The notes beneath the pieces were generated by a model. The model saw only the letters and a list, made by a program, of their open reading frames with translations, made no database searches and was not told the DNA's origin. Of a stretch of DNA of 40,717 nucleotides, positions 20,308 to 29,592 are shown in pieces. The stretch is taken from positions 1-40,717 of IMG/VR virus record IMGVR_UViG_3300009176_000048. One strand, 5' to 3'. The first letter of the stretch is position 1, and each line of letters opens with the position of its first letter. The position numbers were made by a program, and so were the translations under genes. The stretch is from a virus.

Positions 20308-20961
20308 ATGTCAATACCTCAAGATAATCAAGTTCAACAAAATACTCCACAACAAGTTAGCGACAAAGAACTTAACTTCAGAGCATTGCAACAAAAATAT
20401 GAAAAGCAACTAGCTGAGGAGAGAACAGCACGCTTAGAGGCTGAAAGGCAAATACAGGAGCGTTCTAAGTCCCAAAACGATGATGATGACGGAGATGAAC
20501 CTTATGTCGATCATAAAAGGCTTAACAAAAAACTTCAAAAGTTTGGTGAGCAAACTAAGCAAGAAACTCAATCTGAAATCAAGCAAGCCGTCTCCCAAGC
20601 GCTCTACGAAGAAAGAAAGCAAAACTGGCTCAAAAATAACCAAGACTTCTACGATGTGATGCAGCATGCCCAAAAGTTCGCTGAAAAAGATCCAGAACTT
20701 GCAGAAACCATTTTGGAAATGCCAGACACATTTGAAAGGCAGAAATTGGTCTATAAAAATATTAAAGCCATGGGCATACACAAGCCGCAGACTCCAGAAC
20801 CTAGCATTCAGCAGAAGATTGATGCAAATAGAAGAAGTCCATATTACCAGCCTTCGGGCGTTGGAACGGCTCCATATGCATCACAAGGAGACTTTAGTCC
20901 TTCTGGGCAAAAGCAGGCTTATGATAAATTACAGGAATTGAAACGTAACTTAAGGATATGA
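20308..20961 (+). CDS. Scaffolding-type capsid assembly protein
   Basis: 217 residues, hydrophilic and mostly coiled coil: Gln-rich start, a charged helix (LQQKYEKQLAEERTARLEAERQIQER at about 28-53), an acidic DDDDGDE turn, another long helix, and a basic C-terminus (GQKQAYDKLQELKRNLRI) of the kind that binds coat protein. Position just before the major capsid gene and the length fit a scaffold protein that templates procapsid assembly. No protease domain is visible. AAAGGAT precedes the ATG. Confidence 0.72.
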   Translation: MSIPQDNQVQQNTPQQVSDKELNFRALQQKYEKQLAEERTARLEAERQIQERSKSQNDDDDGDEPYVDHKRLNKKLQKFGEQTKQETQSEIKQAVSQALYEERKQNWLKNNQDFYDVMQHAQKFAEKDPELAETILEMPDTFERQKLVYKNIKAMGIHKPQTPEPSIQQKIDANRRSPYYQPSGVGTAPYASQGDFSPSGQKQAYDKLQELKRNLRI

Positions 20962-20962
20962 T

Positions 20963-21112
20963 ATGCCACTTATTAAAGGTGAAGCAGCCAAGACAAAAAA
21001 AGGGTTCTCAACTAATGTTAAAAGAGAAATGGAAGCTGGAAAGCCGCAAAAGCAAGCAGTAGCGATTGCCTATTCCGAAGCTGGTGAAAAAAAGAAAAAA
21101 AAAGGTAAATAA
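20963..21112 (+). CDS. Lysine-rich small protein (DUF6496-like)
   Basis: 49 residues. IKGEAAKTKKGFSTNVKREM followed by AGKPQKQAVAIAYSEAG is a widespread small phage motif (DUF6496-like: KQA.AIA.SEA), ending in a Lys tail. TAAGGAT lies upstream. It sits between scaffold and capsid genes in a late operon, so a minor virion or DNA-binding role is likely. Confidence 0.65.
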   Translation: MPLIKGEAAKTKKGFSTNVKREMEAGKPQKQAVAIAYSEAGEKKKKKGK

Positions 21113-21114
21113 TC

Positions 21115-21219
21115 ATGAAGATCAAGAAGAAAGAAGAAAAGAAAGAAGTTAAGATGCCTGCTAAAGGAAAGATGGCTGATTCTGAAAAAGAAGCTCATCT
21201 CAATAAGAAGAAGAAGTAA
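21115..21219 (+). CDS. Possible 34-residue lysine-rich peptide
   Basis: MKIKKKEEKKEVKMPAKGKM... with about half of residues Lys, two bases after the previous stop. It resembles the Lys-rich peptide at 9055. It could be a charge-neutralising minor virion peptide; evidence is limited to position and composition. Confidence 0.4.
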   Translation: MKIKKKEEKKEVKMPAKGKMADSEKEAHLNKKKK

Positions 21220-21234
21220 ATCTGGCTTTACATA

Positions 21235-21400
21235 AATATAACCCATTTTATATAAGTGGGTTATATTAGCGTAGGAGAGTTCGCTACTCCAATCGCGTTA
21301 GATAGTTTCGCAACTATCATCAAGAAGTGATCGGGAATCCGCGTAGTTAGGCTCGCATGCCGACCATCATTTCATACTAACCTCAATTCAGAGGTTCTCA
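21235..21400 (+). promoter_or_regulatory. Structured leader of the major capsid gene
   Basis: The 181-base gap before the capsid gene holds a run of hairpins: an 11-bp stem AATATAACCCA 21235-21245 with TGGGTTATATT 21257-21267; GGAG...CTCC near 21274-21290; GATAGTT 21301-21307 with AACTATC 21312-21318 closed by a TCGC tetraloop; and AACCTC 21379-21384 with GAGGTT 21391-21396, which hides the GAGG ribosome site of the capsid ATG at 21401. This looks like a folded 5' untranslated region controlling capsid expression. Confidence 0.6.
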
Positions 21401-22369
21401 ATGTCGATTACGACAACAGGGAATCTTGGCCCTATGATTTTGCAGTCGCTCGCGCCTGCGATGCTTTATGTGCCAACTCCCACAATGAACTACATTACAG
21501 TCTGCGATAAAGTAAGTATGCCGACACATGGCGGAACTACTTGCAGATTCATGCGCCCACGCGCATTACAACCACCAACTATCCAGTTGGGAAATTCCGG
21601 TATTGATCCCCCAGCACAAGTTCCACAACGTGACATCATAGATGCACAGATGGCATTTTTTGGTACTGGTTGTATCATTAACGAACAAGTTATTTTGCAA
21701 GACCAAGAAGGCGTTTTGGCATGGGTGTCTGAGCGTTTAGCAGTAGCTATGCGCCAAGCAGAAGATTTAATCCTGCGCGATTACATCGTATCTGCAGCAT
21801 CTACCATTAATGCTGGTGGTGGTTCCAACGCAGACAACCCAACTAACCTCGGTGTTTCCGATTTTAGCTTGGTTGCAACTACTTTGGATACTAACAATGC
21901 TTATAAGTTCATGTCTGGTATTGAAGGCATGGATCGTTTTGGAACAGGCCCAGTGCGTTCAGCATATTTTATGTTGTCCTCAACTGAACTCCAATCCGAT
22001 TTTGATGGTTTAACTGGTTCTGGTTTCCTTTCCCAGTGGAACTATCCTACCAATGCATCAGCGCTTCCTGCTGAATATGGATCTGTTTATAACATCCGTA
22101 TTTTGACTAGCTCTGAGGCTCCTGTTGCTCGTGGTGTTTCTGCTAACGGCCAAGACGTGTATTATAATACCGTCGTTGGTAAGCAAGCAGTAACTCACAT
22201 CAATCAGGATGGATATTCCATGAATTTGATTTATCGTGACCCATACTACAGTGGTATGTTGGCCCAAAATGCTACTCTTGCTGTTAAGTTTGCGCAAGCG
22301 CAAGCGATTACACAGGATACAGCTATCAGAAACCTGCTGAGCACGCGTTTAGCGTCTCTAGTGATATAA
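21401..22369 (+). CDS. Major capsid protein (HK97 fold, N4-gp56-like)
   Basis: 322 residues. The length, the position after the scaffold and the pattern (ERLAVAMRQAEDLILRDYIV helix, SAYFMLSSTELQSDF, then the C-terminal ILTSSEAPVARG... VVGKQAVTHINQDGYSMNLIYRDPYYSGMLAQNATLAVKFAQAQAI) fit the N4-gp56 family of HK97-fold capsid proteins. The final YSGMLAQNATLAVKF resembles the conserved P-domain end of these proteins. It forms the icosahedral shell. A structured leader with a masked ribosome site precedes it, suggesting translational control of the most abundant product. Confidence 0.78.
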   Translation: MSITTTGNLGPMILQSLAPAMLYVPTPTMNYITVCDKVSMPTHGGTTCRFMRPRALQPPTIQLGNSGIDPPAQVPQRDIIDAQMAFFGTGCIINEQVILQDQEGVLAWVSERLAVAMRQAEDLILRDYIVSAASTINAGGGSNADNPTNLGVSDFSLVATTLDTNNAYKFMSGIEGMDRFGTGPVRSAYFMLSSTELQSDFDGLTGSGFLSQWNYPTNASALPAEYGSVYNIRILTSSEAPVARGVSANGQDVYYNTVVGKQAVTHINQDGYSMNLIYRDPYYSGMLAQNATLAVKFAQAQAITQDTAIRNLLSTRLASLVI

Positions 22370-22379
22370 GGAGGTTTTT

Positions 22380-23543
22380 ATGGCTGAATATTCTAGATTA
22401 GCAAGTGGACAAACAGTCGCTCGTGGTGTTGATGGACAAGCAGCTGGTCAAACAGCGGTCGTTATTCCATTTCTTCCTGACTTTATCGAGATCTATAACC
22501 GTACACGTGCAGTTGCAGGTGCAGGCGTTACTAGAGCTTGGTGGGTTAAAGATATGGGACAAGGCTCTGCGTTTTTGGATACTTTTGGAACAGGTGAACA
22601 ATTCATTGCTCCAGTTGGTGGAACAAGTTCTGGTGCTTTAGTTAGCGGAACTGGTTTTTCAACTATCCAAGCTGGTTTGTCTCTTCAATATGGTCCAACA
22701 TTTTTGCTCGGTGGTGCTGGGGGTATTGCTAAAACTTCAGCAACTCAGTTGACAGTTACCACAACAGCTAACCATAATTTGACAACTGGTGATTGGGTTA
22801 CTTTCCAAAACCTATATCAAACATCAACAACTGGTATGCAGCAAATTGCTGGTATTCCTTTCTTAGTAACTGTGACTGGTGCTACCACCTTCACAATCTC
22901 TTGGGTTGGAAACAGTTCCAATTTGACAGCCATCACAACTGGTGGTTTGAATGGTTTGGCATCTTTCAAGAAGATTCTATATCCCGTGCTTTATGCTCCG
23001 CATGTAGCGTATCCTTGGAAGATTGATATTGGTACTACTACCACAATTCATACAACTGCTCCACACAACTACGTTGTTGGTCAGCAAGTTGGTTTCAGAA
23101 TTCCAGCTCCTTATGGAATGACGAATTTGAATGAATTGCCAAATACCACATTGCCAGGGTTCCCAATTTACTATTATGTAACAGCTGTTACTGATAGTAC
23201 GACCTTTGTAATTAATGTTGACAGCACTCTATTTACACCATTTACCGTAAACAATACATTCTTGAGCTTCCCAGGCCTGAAGTTTGCAGAAGTTGTAGCG
23301 GCAGGTGATGTAAATACAGGTGGATGGCCTTATAATGGCGGAGATCTCTACCCATCTCCAAGGTTCTTCAATGGCTTTACTTCCAGCACGACAGTTGGAG
23401 TATCTACCATCAATGGACCAGCTATTTACGGTGCTTTCTCCAATGCGACCTTTATGGGCTTTATCATTGGTTCTGGTGTCGGCGGAACTACTGGTGATGT
23501 CATTTACTGGCGCGCTTATATGCACGACATTAATTACCCCTGA
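22380..23543 (+). CDS. Virion structural protein, Thr/Gly-rich, with repeated beta modules
   Basis: 387 residues following the capsid gene by 10 bases, with AAGGAGG upstream. Two copies of a beta module are visible: THE pattern VTTTANHNLTTGDWVTF...FLVTVTGATTFTISW (residues about 123-178) and IHTTAPHNYVVGQQVGF...YYVTAVTDSTTFVIN (about 223-280). The same H-N-x(3)-G-x-x-V module occurs in the next gene and in the 925-residue protein. The C-terminus returns to a compact domain (GAFSNATFMGFIIGSG... VIYWRAYM). Likely a head decoration, vertex or tail-associated protein; exact role unknown. Confidence 0.65.
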   Translation: MAEYSRLASGQTVARGVDGQAAGQTAVVIPFLPDFIEIYNRTRAVAGAGVTRAWWVKDMGQGSAFLDTFGTGEQFIAPVGGTSSGALVSGTGFSTIQAGLSLQYGPTFLLGGAGGIAKTSATQLTVTTTANHNLTTGDWVTFQNLYQTSTTGMQQIAGIPFLVTVTGATTFTISWVGNSSNLTAITTGGLNGLASFKKILYPVLYAPHVAYPWKIDIGTTTTIHTTAPHNYVVGQQVGFRIPAPYGMTNLNELPNTTLPGFPIYYYVTAVTDSTTFVINVDSTLFTPFTVNNTFLSFPGLKFAEVVAAGDVNTGGWPYNGGDLYPSPRFFNGFTSSTTVGVSTINGPAIYGAFSNATFMGFIIGSGVGGTTGDVIYWRAYMHDINYP

Positions 23544-23613
23544 TTAAGGTTGTAATTTTTAGTTGATTATTGCATCGTGGAAGAGGACGCAAGTTCTCTT
23601 CCATTAGGTGTTT

Positions 23614-24039
23614 ATGTCATACCCACCCTTAATCACTGGGCCAATTCCTCCTTATGCAAACATACCCATTCGTCCAGACTATTTTAAACCGCGTTTCTTC
23701 TTTATTTCTGGTATTGCACTTGGCGTTACAACTGTAATTACAACGACTGTAGACCATGATTACGTGATAGGGCAGCTCGTAAGACTAATCATCCCTCAAT
23801 GGAGCGGCACAAGAGAGTTAAATGAGCAGGAAGCCTATGTGATTGATATCCCAGCTTCAAACCAAGTTACCTTAGACTTCGATTCTAATGGATTTACAGC
23901 ATTTACCTCTTCGTCACAACCAACTCAACCTCAGATTCTTGGTATAGGGGATATATCTTTTGGAAATATCAACGCTTCTGGTAATTTGAATACAAGCATA
24001 TCAGTACCAGGTGCTTACATAAATATTTCACCCCAATAG
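23614..24039 (+). CDS. Virion structural protein related to the preceding one
   Basis: 141 residues from the ATG at 23614 (MSYPPLITGPIPPYANIPI...), with AGGTG upstream. It carries one copy of the beta module (VITTTVDHDYVIGQLVRLIIPQ...EAYVIDIPASNQVTLDF) found twice in the previous protein. The Pro-rich N-terminus and the short C-terminal strand are unlike it. Probably part of the same virion substructure. Confidence 0.62.
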   Translation: MSYPPLITGPIPPYANIPIRPDYFKPRFFFISGIALGVTTVITTTVDHDYVIGQLVRLIIPQWSGTRELNEQEAYVIDIPASNQVTLDFDSNGFTAFTSSSQPTQPQILGIGDISFGNINASGNLNTSISVPGAYINISPQ

Positions 24040-24046
24040 GTATATC

Positions 24047-24622
24047 ATGGTAGAAAAAGCAAAACCAAAAGTTCAAGAATCCGAAATGGATAAATTAGAA
24101 AAGCAATTTGATGCTTTTGATTCGCAAGTCAAAGAATTAACTCAAGATCGCATGAATCAAGCACCAAAATTGGAAATGGAGCCTCAAACAAGGCTTTCTT
24201 CTTCAGAAATTGAGAAATCCAAGGAAATTAGACTTAAACCTTCAAGATCTATCGGATCTGGTCAAAAGTTTAACGAGAAATTCAGAGAAGCTTGGAACTA
24301 CGACAAAGAATATGTCCAATTCATTGCAGAAAACAATGAAGCCAAAGGCGACATGATTGAGATATGGACTCGCCCTTATGGCGGACTTCCGGCAGAATTT
24401 TGGCAAGTACCAGTTGGTAAACCTATATGGGGTCCAAGACACCTTGCAGAGCAAATTAAGAAATGTTCTTACCATCGTTTGACGATGCAGCAATCTGTGA
24501 CAAATTCAGATGGTGTCGGTCAATATTTTGGTAATTTAGCTGTTGATACAACTGTACAAAGGCTAGATGCAAGACCTGTATCTTCAAGAAAATCCGTTTT
24601 TATGGGGGCGGCTAATTTCTAA
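24047..24622 (+). CDS. Virion-associated protein of the head-tail region
   Basis: 191 residues: a charged helical N-terminal half (MDKLEKQFDAFDSQVKELTQ) and a compact C-terminal half (IEIWTRPYGGLPAEFWQVPVGKPIWGPRHLAEQIKKCSYHRLTMQQS) that looks conserved. The final stop overlaps the next start (TAATG). Similar proteins sit just before connector genes in P22-like phages; precise role unproven. Confidence 0.55.
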   Translation: MVEKAKPKVQESEMDKLEKQFDAFDSQVKELTQDRMNQAPKLEMEPQTRLSSSEIEKSKEIRLKPSRSIGSGQKFNEKFREAWNYDKEYVQFIAENNEAKGDMIEIWTRPYGGLPAEFWQVPVGKPIWGPRHLAEQIKKCSYHRLTMQQSVTNSDGVGQYFGNLAVDTTVQRLDARPVSSRKSVFMGAANF

Positions 24623-26166
24623 TGAATCTATTAAAAGATATCATCACCTATGTCCGGCGCATAATAAAGAGCCCTTCCAATGCTGTCATAACTGATTCTT
24701 TGATCATAGACTATATCAATCGCTTTTGGTTGATGGATGTGGATGCGCGCATCCAAGTCTTTGATCTTAAAACTAAATATCAGTTTCTAACGACACCTGG
24801 GGTCGATAGATATAATATGCCTCTATATGATACTCAGACAGAAGTTTTACAGCAAACAGAGACTCAAATCGTTTTGGCAACAGAGCCATTTGCAGACGGA
24901 ACGGCTCTCTATTTTGAAGACTTATTAGCTCAGTTTAAACAGACTAATCCAGATCTTACCTTAAAACCTGGTACTATTAGTGTTTACATTGATAAGGGAA
25001 CGGCTAATCAGACAGTCTATGTAGATGATGGTGTAGGTAATATAACATTGCTTTCAGGAACTTACACGATAAGTTCTGGGACAATTGATTATAATTCTGG
25101 CGATTTAATTCTTAATTTTACTGTAAATCCAGCAGCAGGTGTTCCTGTTCAGGCATCTTTTGTCTATATCAGTACACAATTCGGTGAATCTGTTGCAATG
25201 TTCCCAGTTTATCAAGGATTCTTGGGACCAGCCTACATCAATGGTTATGAAATCAATTTTGAGACTCAAAAGCAATATTTTAAGAATAATTGGGGTGGAT
25301 ATTCTCAATCTCCCATACAAGTGGGAACAGGTAACGGAACCACAGGCCCTTACACACTTACTATTCCTATTGTTTCTCCAGTTCCAAATCCTCCGAATTT
25401 TCCAATATCTTCAGCTCTTATGCGAGGTCATGTTGACATCACAGGTATTATTGCGACTGGAAATAATATTGACCCTCCCTTAGTCACTAGCACGTCGAAT
25501 TATATTACGACAATTCCAACAACAAGTGTTAACTCGCAGGTTTTCTTTACGTCCCAAGCGGCTGATGGCACTAATATCATCATCCAAGATAGCGGTGAAT
25601 TCTTAGATGGCAATGCCAATTATGGACTGCTTATGGAGCCAGGAAAGGCTCCTTATGGCAATAGAGAATTAGTCAATGGTCCATTGCCAAATTACAGTAC
25701 GACTCAGAATACGATTAATTATTTCACTGGGGTTGCTACCAATGTTTACTTTCCACAAGCAATTCCAGCGGGAATGCCTATTAATGCTCAATGTAGCTAT
25801 TATCAGCTTGGAAGACCATTATCCGTTCTTTATTACAATAATGTTCTACAATTCAGAGCACCCCCAAATACCCAATATGTCGTAGATGTCACAGCTTATT
25901 TAACACCAGCTGCATTCTTCAATACAGAAGCTGCCATTCCTTTTGCTTACATGGCAGAATATTTAGCTAGAGGAGCAGCTAGGAAGATATTATCAGACGT
26001 AGGAGATGTAGAACAGTTTCAGTTTTATGAGCCATTATTTCAAGAGCAAGAAAGCTTAGTACATATCAGAAGCCAAAGACAATGGACAGCCACTCGTAGC
26101 CACACCATCTGGTCTGTAGGAAATACAAATGGATATACTAACAATTATAATTCACTAGGATTGTAG
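24622..26166 (+). CDS. Putative head-tail connector / tail protein
   Basis: 514 residues. The N-terminus (LLKDIITYVRRIIKSPSNAVITDSLIIDYINRFWLMD) resembles connector or adaptor proteins (gp4/gp6-like), with helical bundles that sit below the portal. Then come long beta-rich stretches with DGVGNITLLSGTYTIS-type strands, and the C-terminus (IPFAYMAEYLARGAARKILSDVGDVEQFQFYEPLFQEQESLVHIRS) is helical again. It is coupled to the preceding gene. I infer an oversized connector with a fused tail-tube-like domain; the domain joins are approximate. Confidence 0.55.
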   Translation: MNLLKDIITYVRRIIKSPSNAVITDSLIIDYINRFWLMDVDARIQVFDLKTKYQFLTTPGVDRYNMPLYDTQTEVLQQTETQIVLATEPFADGTALYFEDLLAQFKQTNPDLTLKPGTISVYIDKGTANQTVYVDDGVGNITLLSGTYTISSGTIDYNSGDLILNFTVNPAAGVPVQASFVYISTQFGESVAMFPVYQGFLGPAYINGYEINFETQKQYFKNNWGGYSQSPIQVGTGNGTTGPYTLTIPIVSPVPNPPNFPISSALMRGHVDITGIIATGNNIDPPLVTSTSNYITTIPTTSVNSQVFFTSQAADGTNIIIQDSGEFLDGNANYGLLMEPGKAPYGNRELVNGPLPNYSTTQNTINYFTGVATNVYFPQAIPAGMPINAQCSYYQLGRPLSVLYYNNVLQFRAPPNTQYVVDVTAYLTPAAFFNTEAAIPFAYMAEYLARGAARKILSDVGDVEQFQFYEPLFQEQESLVHIRSQRQWTATRSHTIWSVGNTNGYTNNYNSLGL

Positions 26167-26167
26167 C

Positions 26168-26815
26168 ATGCCAACAAATTTCAATTATAATAGAGATATC
26201 CCTTTTGCCACGAATGATCCGGCTGTTGATCAACCGGATATGCAGACCAATACCAACTCAATCGACACGCTAATCAACGTGGATCACTTATCTTTCAATA
26301 CTGCTACCGGTAATCAATCAGATGGCTATCATAAAGTTATCCATCAGGTTCCTTTTTCCACTACGACTTCCAATCCCCCAAAAAACAATCCACCGACTCT
26401 ACCAGCTCCAGTTTCAGGAGTTGGTGAAATAATTTCTGTTCAAATGAATCCTACAACAGGTGTTGGTGGAAATGCTGATGAAGTGTTGTTTTATCAGAGT
26501 GGAGGAGGCAGATATTTACAACTTACGAACGTTCTTGTGGGAGCTGGTAATCAGGCATTAGCTGCTACAAGCGGCTATACTGTTCTTCCTGGAGGAATTG
26601 TAATGCAATGGGCACAATTAACCGCTCCCGTTGGTACTGTAAATTTTCCTACTCCATTTCCTAACATTTGTTTGAATGTGCAATTAACATTATTTACCGT
26701 TGCTGGACCTGGACTCGGATTTTATCGCGCTGACACGCTTGGTAAAACTTCATTTGAATTTCATAGTTCAGGATTTTCTGGAAGTGTATTTCAGTATTTA
26801 GCTATAGGTTTCTAA
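26168..26815 (+). CDS. Tail protein with gp53-like C-terminal domain
   Basis: 215 residues. The N-terminus (PFATNDPAVDQPDMQTNTNSIDTLINVDHLSF) looks like a virion anchor; the C-terminal 80 residues (GGIVMQWAQLTAPVGTVNFPTPFPNICLNVQLTLF...YLAIGF) match the gp53-like C-terminal domain found at many tail-fibre tips (typically W...G...VTFP..F...). So it is probably a short fibre or tail-tip protein. The stop overlaps the next start (TAATG). Confidence 0.62.
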   Translation: MPTNFNYNRDIPFATNDPAVDQPDMQTNTNSIDTLINVDHLSFNTATGNQSDGYHKVIHQVPFSTTTSNPPKNNPPTLPAPVSGVGEIISVQMNPTTGVGGNADEVLFYQSGGGRYLQLTNVLVGAGNQALAATSGYTVLPGGIVMQWAQLTAPVGTVNFPTPFPNICLNVQLTLFTVAGPGLGFYRADTLGKTSFEFHSSGFSGSVFQYLAIGF

Positions 26816-29592
26816 TGGCAAAACTAGCTGTTGGGCCTATCAATAAAGGCCTAAAGACAGACCGCACGGCCTTCAATATCGATAACGATAGCTTTCCTAT
26901 GCTTGTTAACGCCTATCAATGGCGTGGAAGAATCAAGAGAAAGAGGGGAACAACGCTACTCGGAAGACTTCAACGATATATTGGTACAACTGATGTAACA
27001 GGTGGACAAGTCATTACAATTCGTCCAGCTCCTATCGCATCCGGTATTGCTACATTCGTTGTAGGAACTCAAGTTTTCGTAGATCCAGGAGGAGCAAGCC
27101 CTGTTGCACTTCTAACTAACGGTCCAGGAACAGCAACTCTAGATAGAGCAACTGGTATATTGACCATTGCTGCCTCTATTCCTCTAACTCCTGTGATATA
27201 TTTTCCAAGACTTCCTGTCATGGGAATTGAAGAGTTTAATATCAATGCTAACAATATTCCTGGAACAATAGCTTTTGATACCATCTATGCTTATAATATT
27301 AGTGGCACCTTTCCGTATCCCATCATAGATATAAGTTTTTACAAGAATCCACCTAGTGGAACTCCAGCAAGTTATGTTCAAAAAGGTGGAGGAACTCCAT
27401 TTTTAACACCTCTTTGGTGGAATGGAGCCAATTACCAGCAATTTTGGACTGTAAATTATCAAGGTGCTTTGTGGGCGACTAATGGAGTAACCGTTCCTTT
27501 TGCTCCTGGGAGTATTACTTCTATAGGAATGCAATTTGCTCCTGCTGCAGACATCACATATGTAGGAAATACAGCTACTACTCTTACAGTAACAATACTT
27601 AATACGCCCTTGGTAGAAGGAGATTTTGTATTTGCGAATGAATGGAATGTAGGATCAGGATTAAATTTTCAAACCGGATATGTGACAACTGCCGTTCCAA
27701 ATACTCCGGCTCCTGCTAATAAAACTATAACTATAACGTTTCCTTTTGCAACATTAACTGTAGCCCCAAATACCCCTGGAATACTTCAATATTTAACTAA
27801 CCGATCAGATACTACTAAAGACTGTATTCGTTGGTATGATGGACAATCCACTAACTCAATAATTCCGCCCACTGTGGTTCCTGGAAATGGCTGGGTGAAT
27901 TTCATGCCGCCATTGTCTCAATTTGCTTTTTCGGTGGCTGAACTTCCTCAAAAAATCTATTATCTTGTAGGAGCAAAGCTCATATTCCCATTCAAGGATA
28001 GATTGCTATTTTTGGGTCCTGTTGTTCAAGCTTCTACAGGATCTCCAATTTATCTACGAGATACAGTTATCTATAGTCAGAATGGAACTCCATATTACAC
28101 AGCTTCTTATACAGATAATCCTGGTATTGCTGGGGAAGATACACCAACATCTGTCTTGAATGTTTTCACTCCAATTCTCGTTCCAGCTAATCAGACAGCA
28201 ACACCAGCGGCCTGGTTTGAAGATCAAGTTGGCTTTGGTGGATTTATTTCCGCAGGTGTTGCGGATGCAATCACCTCTGTTTCTTCCAATGAAGATGTAT
28301 TGATCGTTGGATTTACAGGCATTCAAACAAGACTCGTGGCCTCTGGAGAAGATATTACTCCATTTAATTTCTATCTGATTAACTCCGAGTTGGGAACTGG
28401 AAGTACATTCTCAGCGATAAATCTAGATGAGGGAGTTATAAGCCGAGGAGCTAGAGGATATGTTATTACAAGGCAAGTTGGAACTCAGAGAATCGATTTA
28501 GAAATACCCGATGAAGTATTTGAGATCAGCCTTATAAGTAACGGAGCTGAAAGGATGACCGCTCAAAGGGATTTTGAGAATGAATGGATTTATTTCACCT
28601 ATCGAGGAAATGAAAATAGCGCATCAAAATACATTTATCCAACCGAGACTCTTCAATATAATTACCGAGATAATAGTTACGCCATTTTTAAAGAAGCTTA
28701 TACAACATATGGTCCTTTCAAAAGACAGACAGGGTTTACTTGGGCTACCATTCCATATCGCACGTGGAACAGTTGGCGCACACCTTGGAATGCTGGGAAT
28801 TCTAATGTTCTTCAGGTGGATATTTTAGCAGGAAATCAACAGGGATTTATATTGTTTAGGGATGAAGGGACTAATGAAGGCGATTCTCTTTATATTCAAA
28901 ACATAGTTGGTAGCATCGCAACTTCTCCAGATCACTGCCTAAATGAAAATGATTATATTGTAATCAATGGAGTATTAGGAACATTGGGATTGCAGGTGAA
29001 TGGACAAATATTCTCTGTTGCAAATGTTACTAAAGATACTTTCAGACTCAATCCTAATATCGTTGGTGGAACCTATACGGGTGGCGGAACAATTAAGAGA
29101 ATGTATCAACCATTTATTCAGACCAAGCAGTTTCCTCAAAGCTGGGCTATGGGAAGAAAGACTCGGATCGGTCCTCAACAATATCTATTGAGCAAAACGG
29201 AAGGCGGACAGATCACAGTACAGATTTTCCTTAGCCAAAACTCTGCAAATAGTTTTAACGACGGAAATATTGTACCAGCTCCTGGAAGCGTAAATAATTC
29301 ATTGGTCTATAGCCAGATAGTCTACACTTGTCCTGAAAGCACTAATATGGGACTTACCCCATTTAATACTAATCTTCTTCAGTTAAGTTCGCCTGGAACT
29401 AATTCAGGGTCAATAAATAATCAAGAGCAAATCTGGCATCGTATGAACACCGCTTTGCTTGGTGATACTGTTCAACTTGGATTTACTATGAATGACCAGC
29501 AAATGAGAGACCCAGACTTTAGCAATCAGTTTGCAGAGATTGAAATTCACGGTTTCATCATGGAAGTGTCAAGTGCGGGATTAATTGCGTGA
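26815..29592 (+). CDS. Large tail protein (P22 gp10-like stabilisation protein candidate)
   Basis: 925 residues, the largest product here. The start (AKLAVGPINKGLKTDRTAFNIDNDSFPMLVNAYQWRGRIKRKRGTTLLGRL) is characteristic of phage proteins annotated as packaged-DNA stabilisation or tail-hub proteins. Central regions are beta-propeller-like (KDRLLFLGPVVQ, RMTAQRDFENEWIYFTYRGNENSASKYIYPTETLQYNYRDN). One copy of the H-x-L-x-x-N/G-D module is at about residues 703-740. It likely seals the head-tail junction or forms the tail nozzle. It overlaps the next gene by 4 bases. Confidence 0.65.
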   Translation: MAKLAVGPINKGLKTDRTAFNIDNDSFPMLVNAYQWRGRIKRKRGTTLLGRLQRYIGTTDVTGGQVITIRPAPIASGIATFVVGTQVFVDPGGASPVALLTNGPGTATLDRATGILTIAASIPLTPVIYFPRLPVMGIEEFNINANNIPGTIAFDTIYAYNISGTFPYPIIDISFYKNPPSGTPASYVQKGGGTPFLTPLWWNGANYQQFWTVNYQGALWATNGVTVPFAPGSITSIGMQFAPAADITYVGNTATTLTVTILNTPLVEGDFVFANEWNVGSGLNFQTGYVTTAVPNTPAPANKTITITFPFATLTVAPNTPGILQYLTNRSDTTKDCIRWYDGQSTNSIIPPTVVPGNGWVNFMPPLSQFAFSVAELPQKIYYLVGAKLIFPFKDRLLFLGPVVQASTGSPIYLRDTVIYSQNGTPYYTASYTDNPGIAGEDTPTSVLNVFTPILVPANQTATPAAWFEDQVGFGGFISAGVADAITSVSSNEDVLIVGFTGIQTRLVASGEDITPFNFYLINSELGTGSTFSAINLDEGVISRGARGYVITRQVGTQRIDLEIPDEVFEISLISNGAERMTAQRDFENEWIYFTYRGNENSASKYIYPTETLQYNYRDNSYAIFKEAYTTYGPFKRQTGFTWATIPYRTWNSWRTPWNAGNSNVLQVDILAGNQQGFILFRDEGTNEGDSLYIQNIVGSIATSPDHCLNENDYIVINGVLGTLGLQVNGQIFSVANVTKDTFRLNPNIVGGTYTGGGTIKRMYQPFIQTKQFPQSWAMGRKTRIGPQQYLLSKTEGGQITVQIFLSQNSANSFNDGNIVPAPGSVNNSLVYSQIVYTCPESTNMGLTPFNTNLLQLSSPGTNSGSINNQEQIWHRMNTALLGDTVQLGFTMNDQQMRDPDFSNQFAEIEIHGFIMEVSSAGLIA

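Noticed and set aside
21220-21400. tRNA or tmRNA gene
   Set aside because: Several hairpins are present, but no cloverleaf, T-loop consensus or acceptor stem could be assembled.
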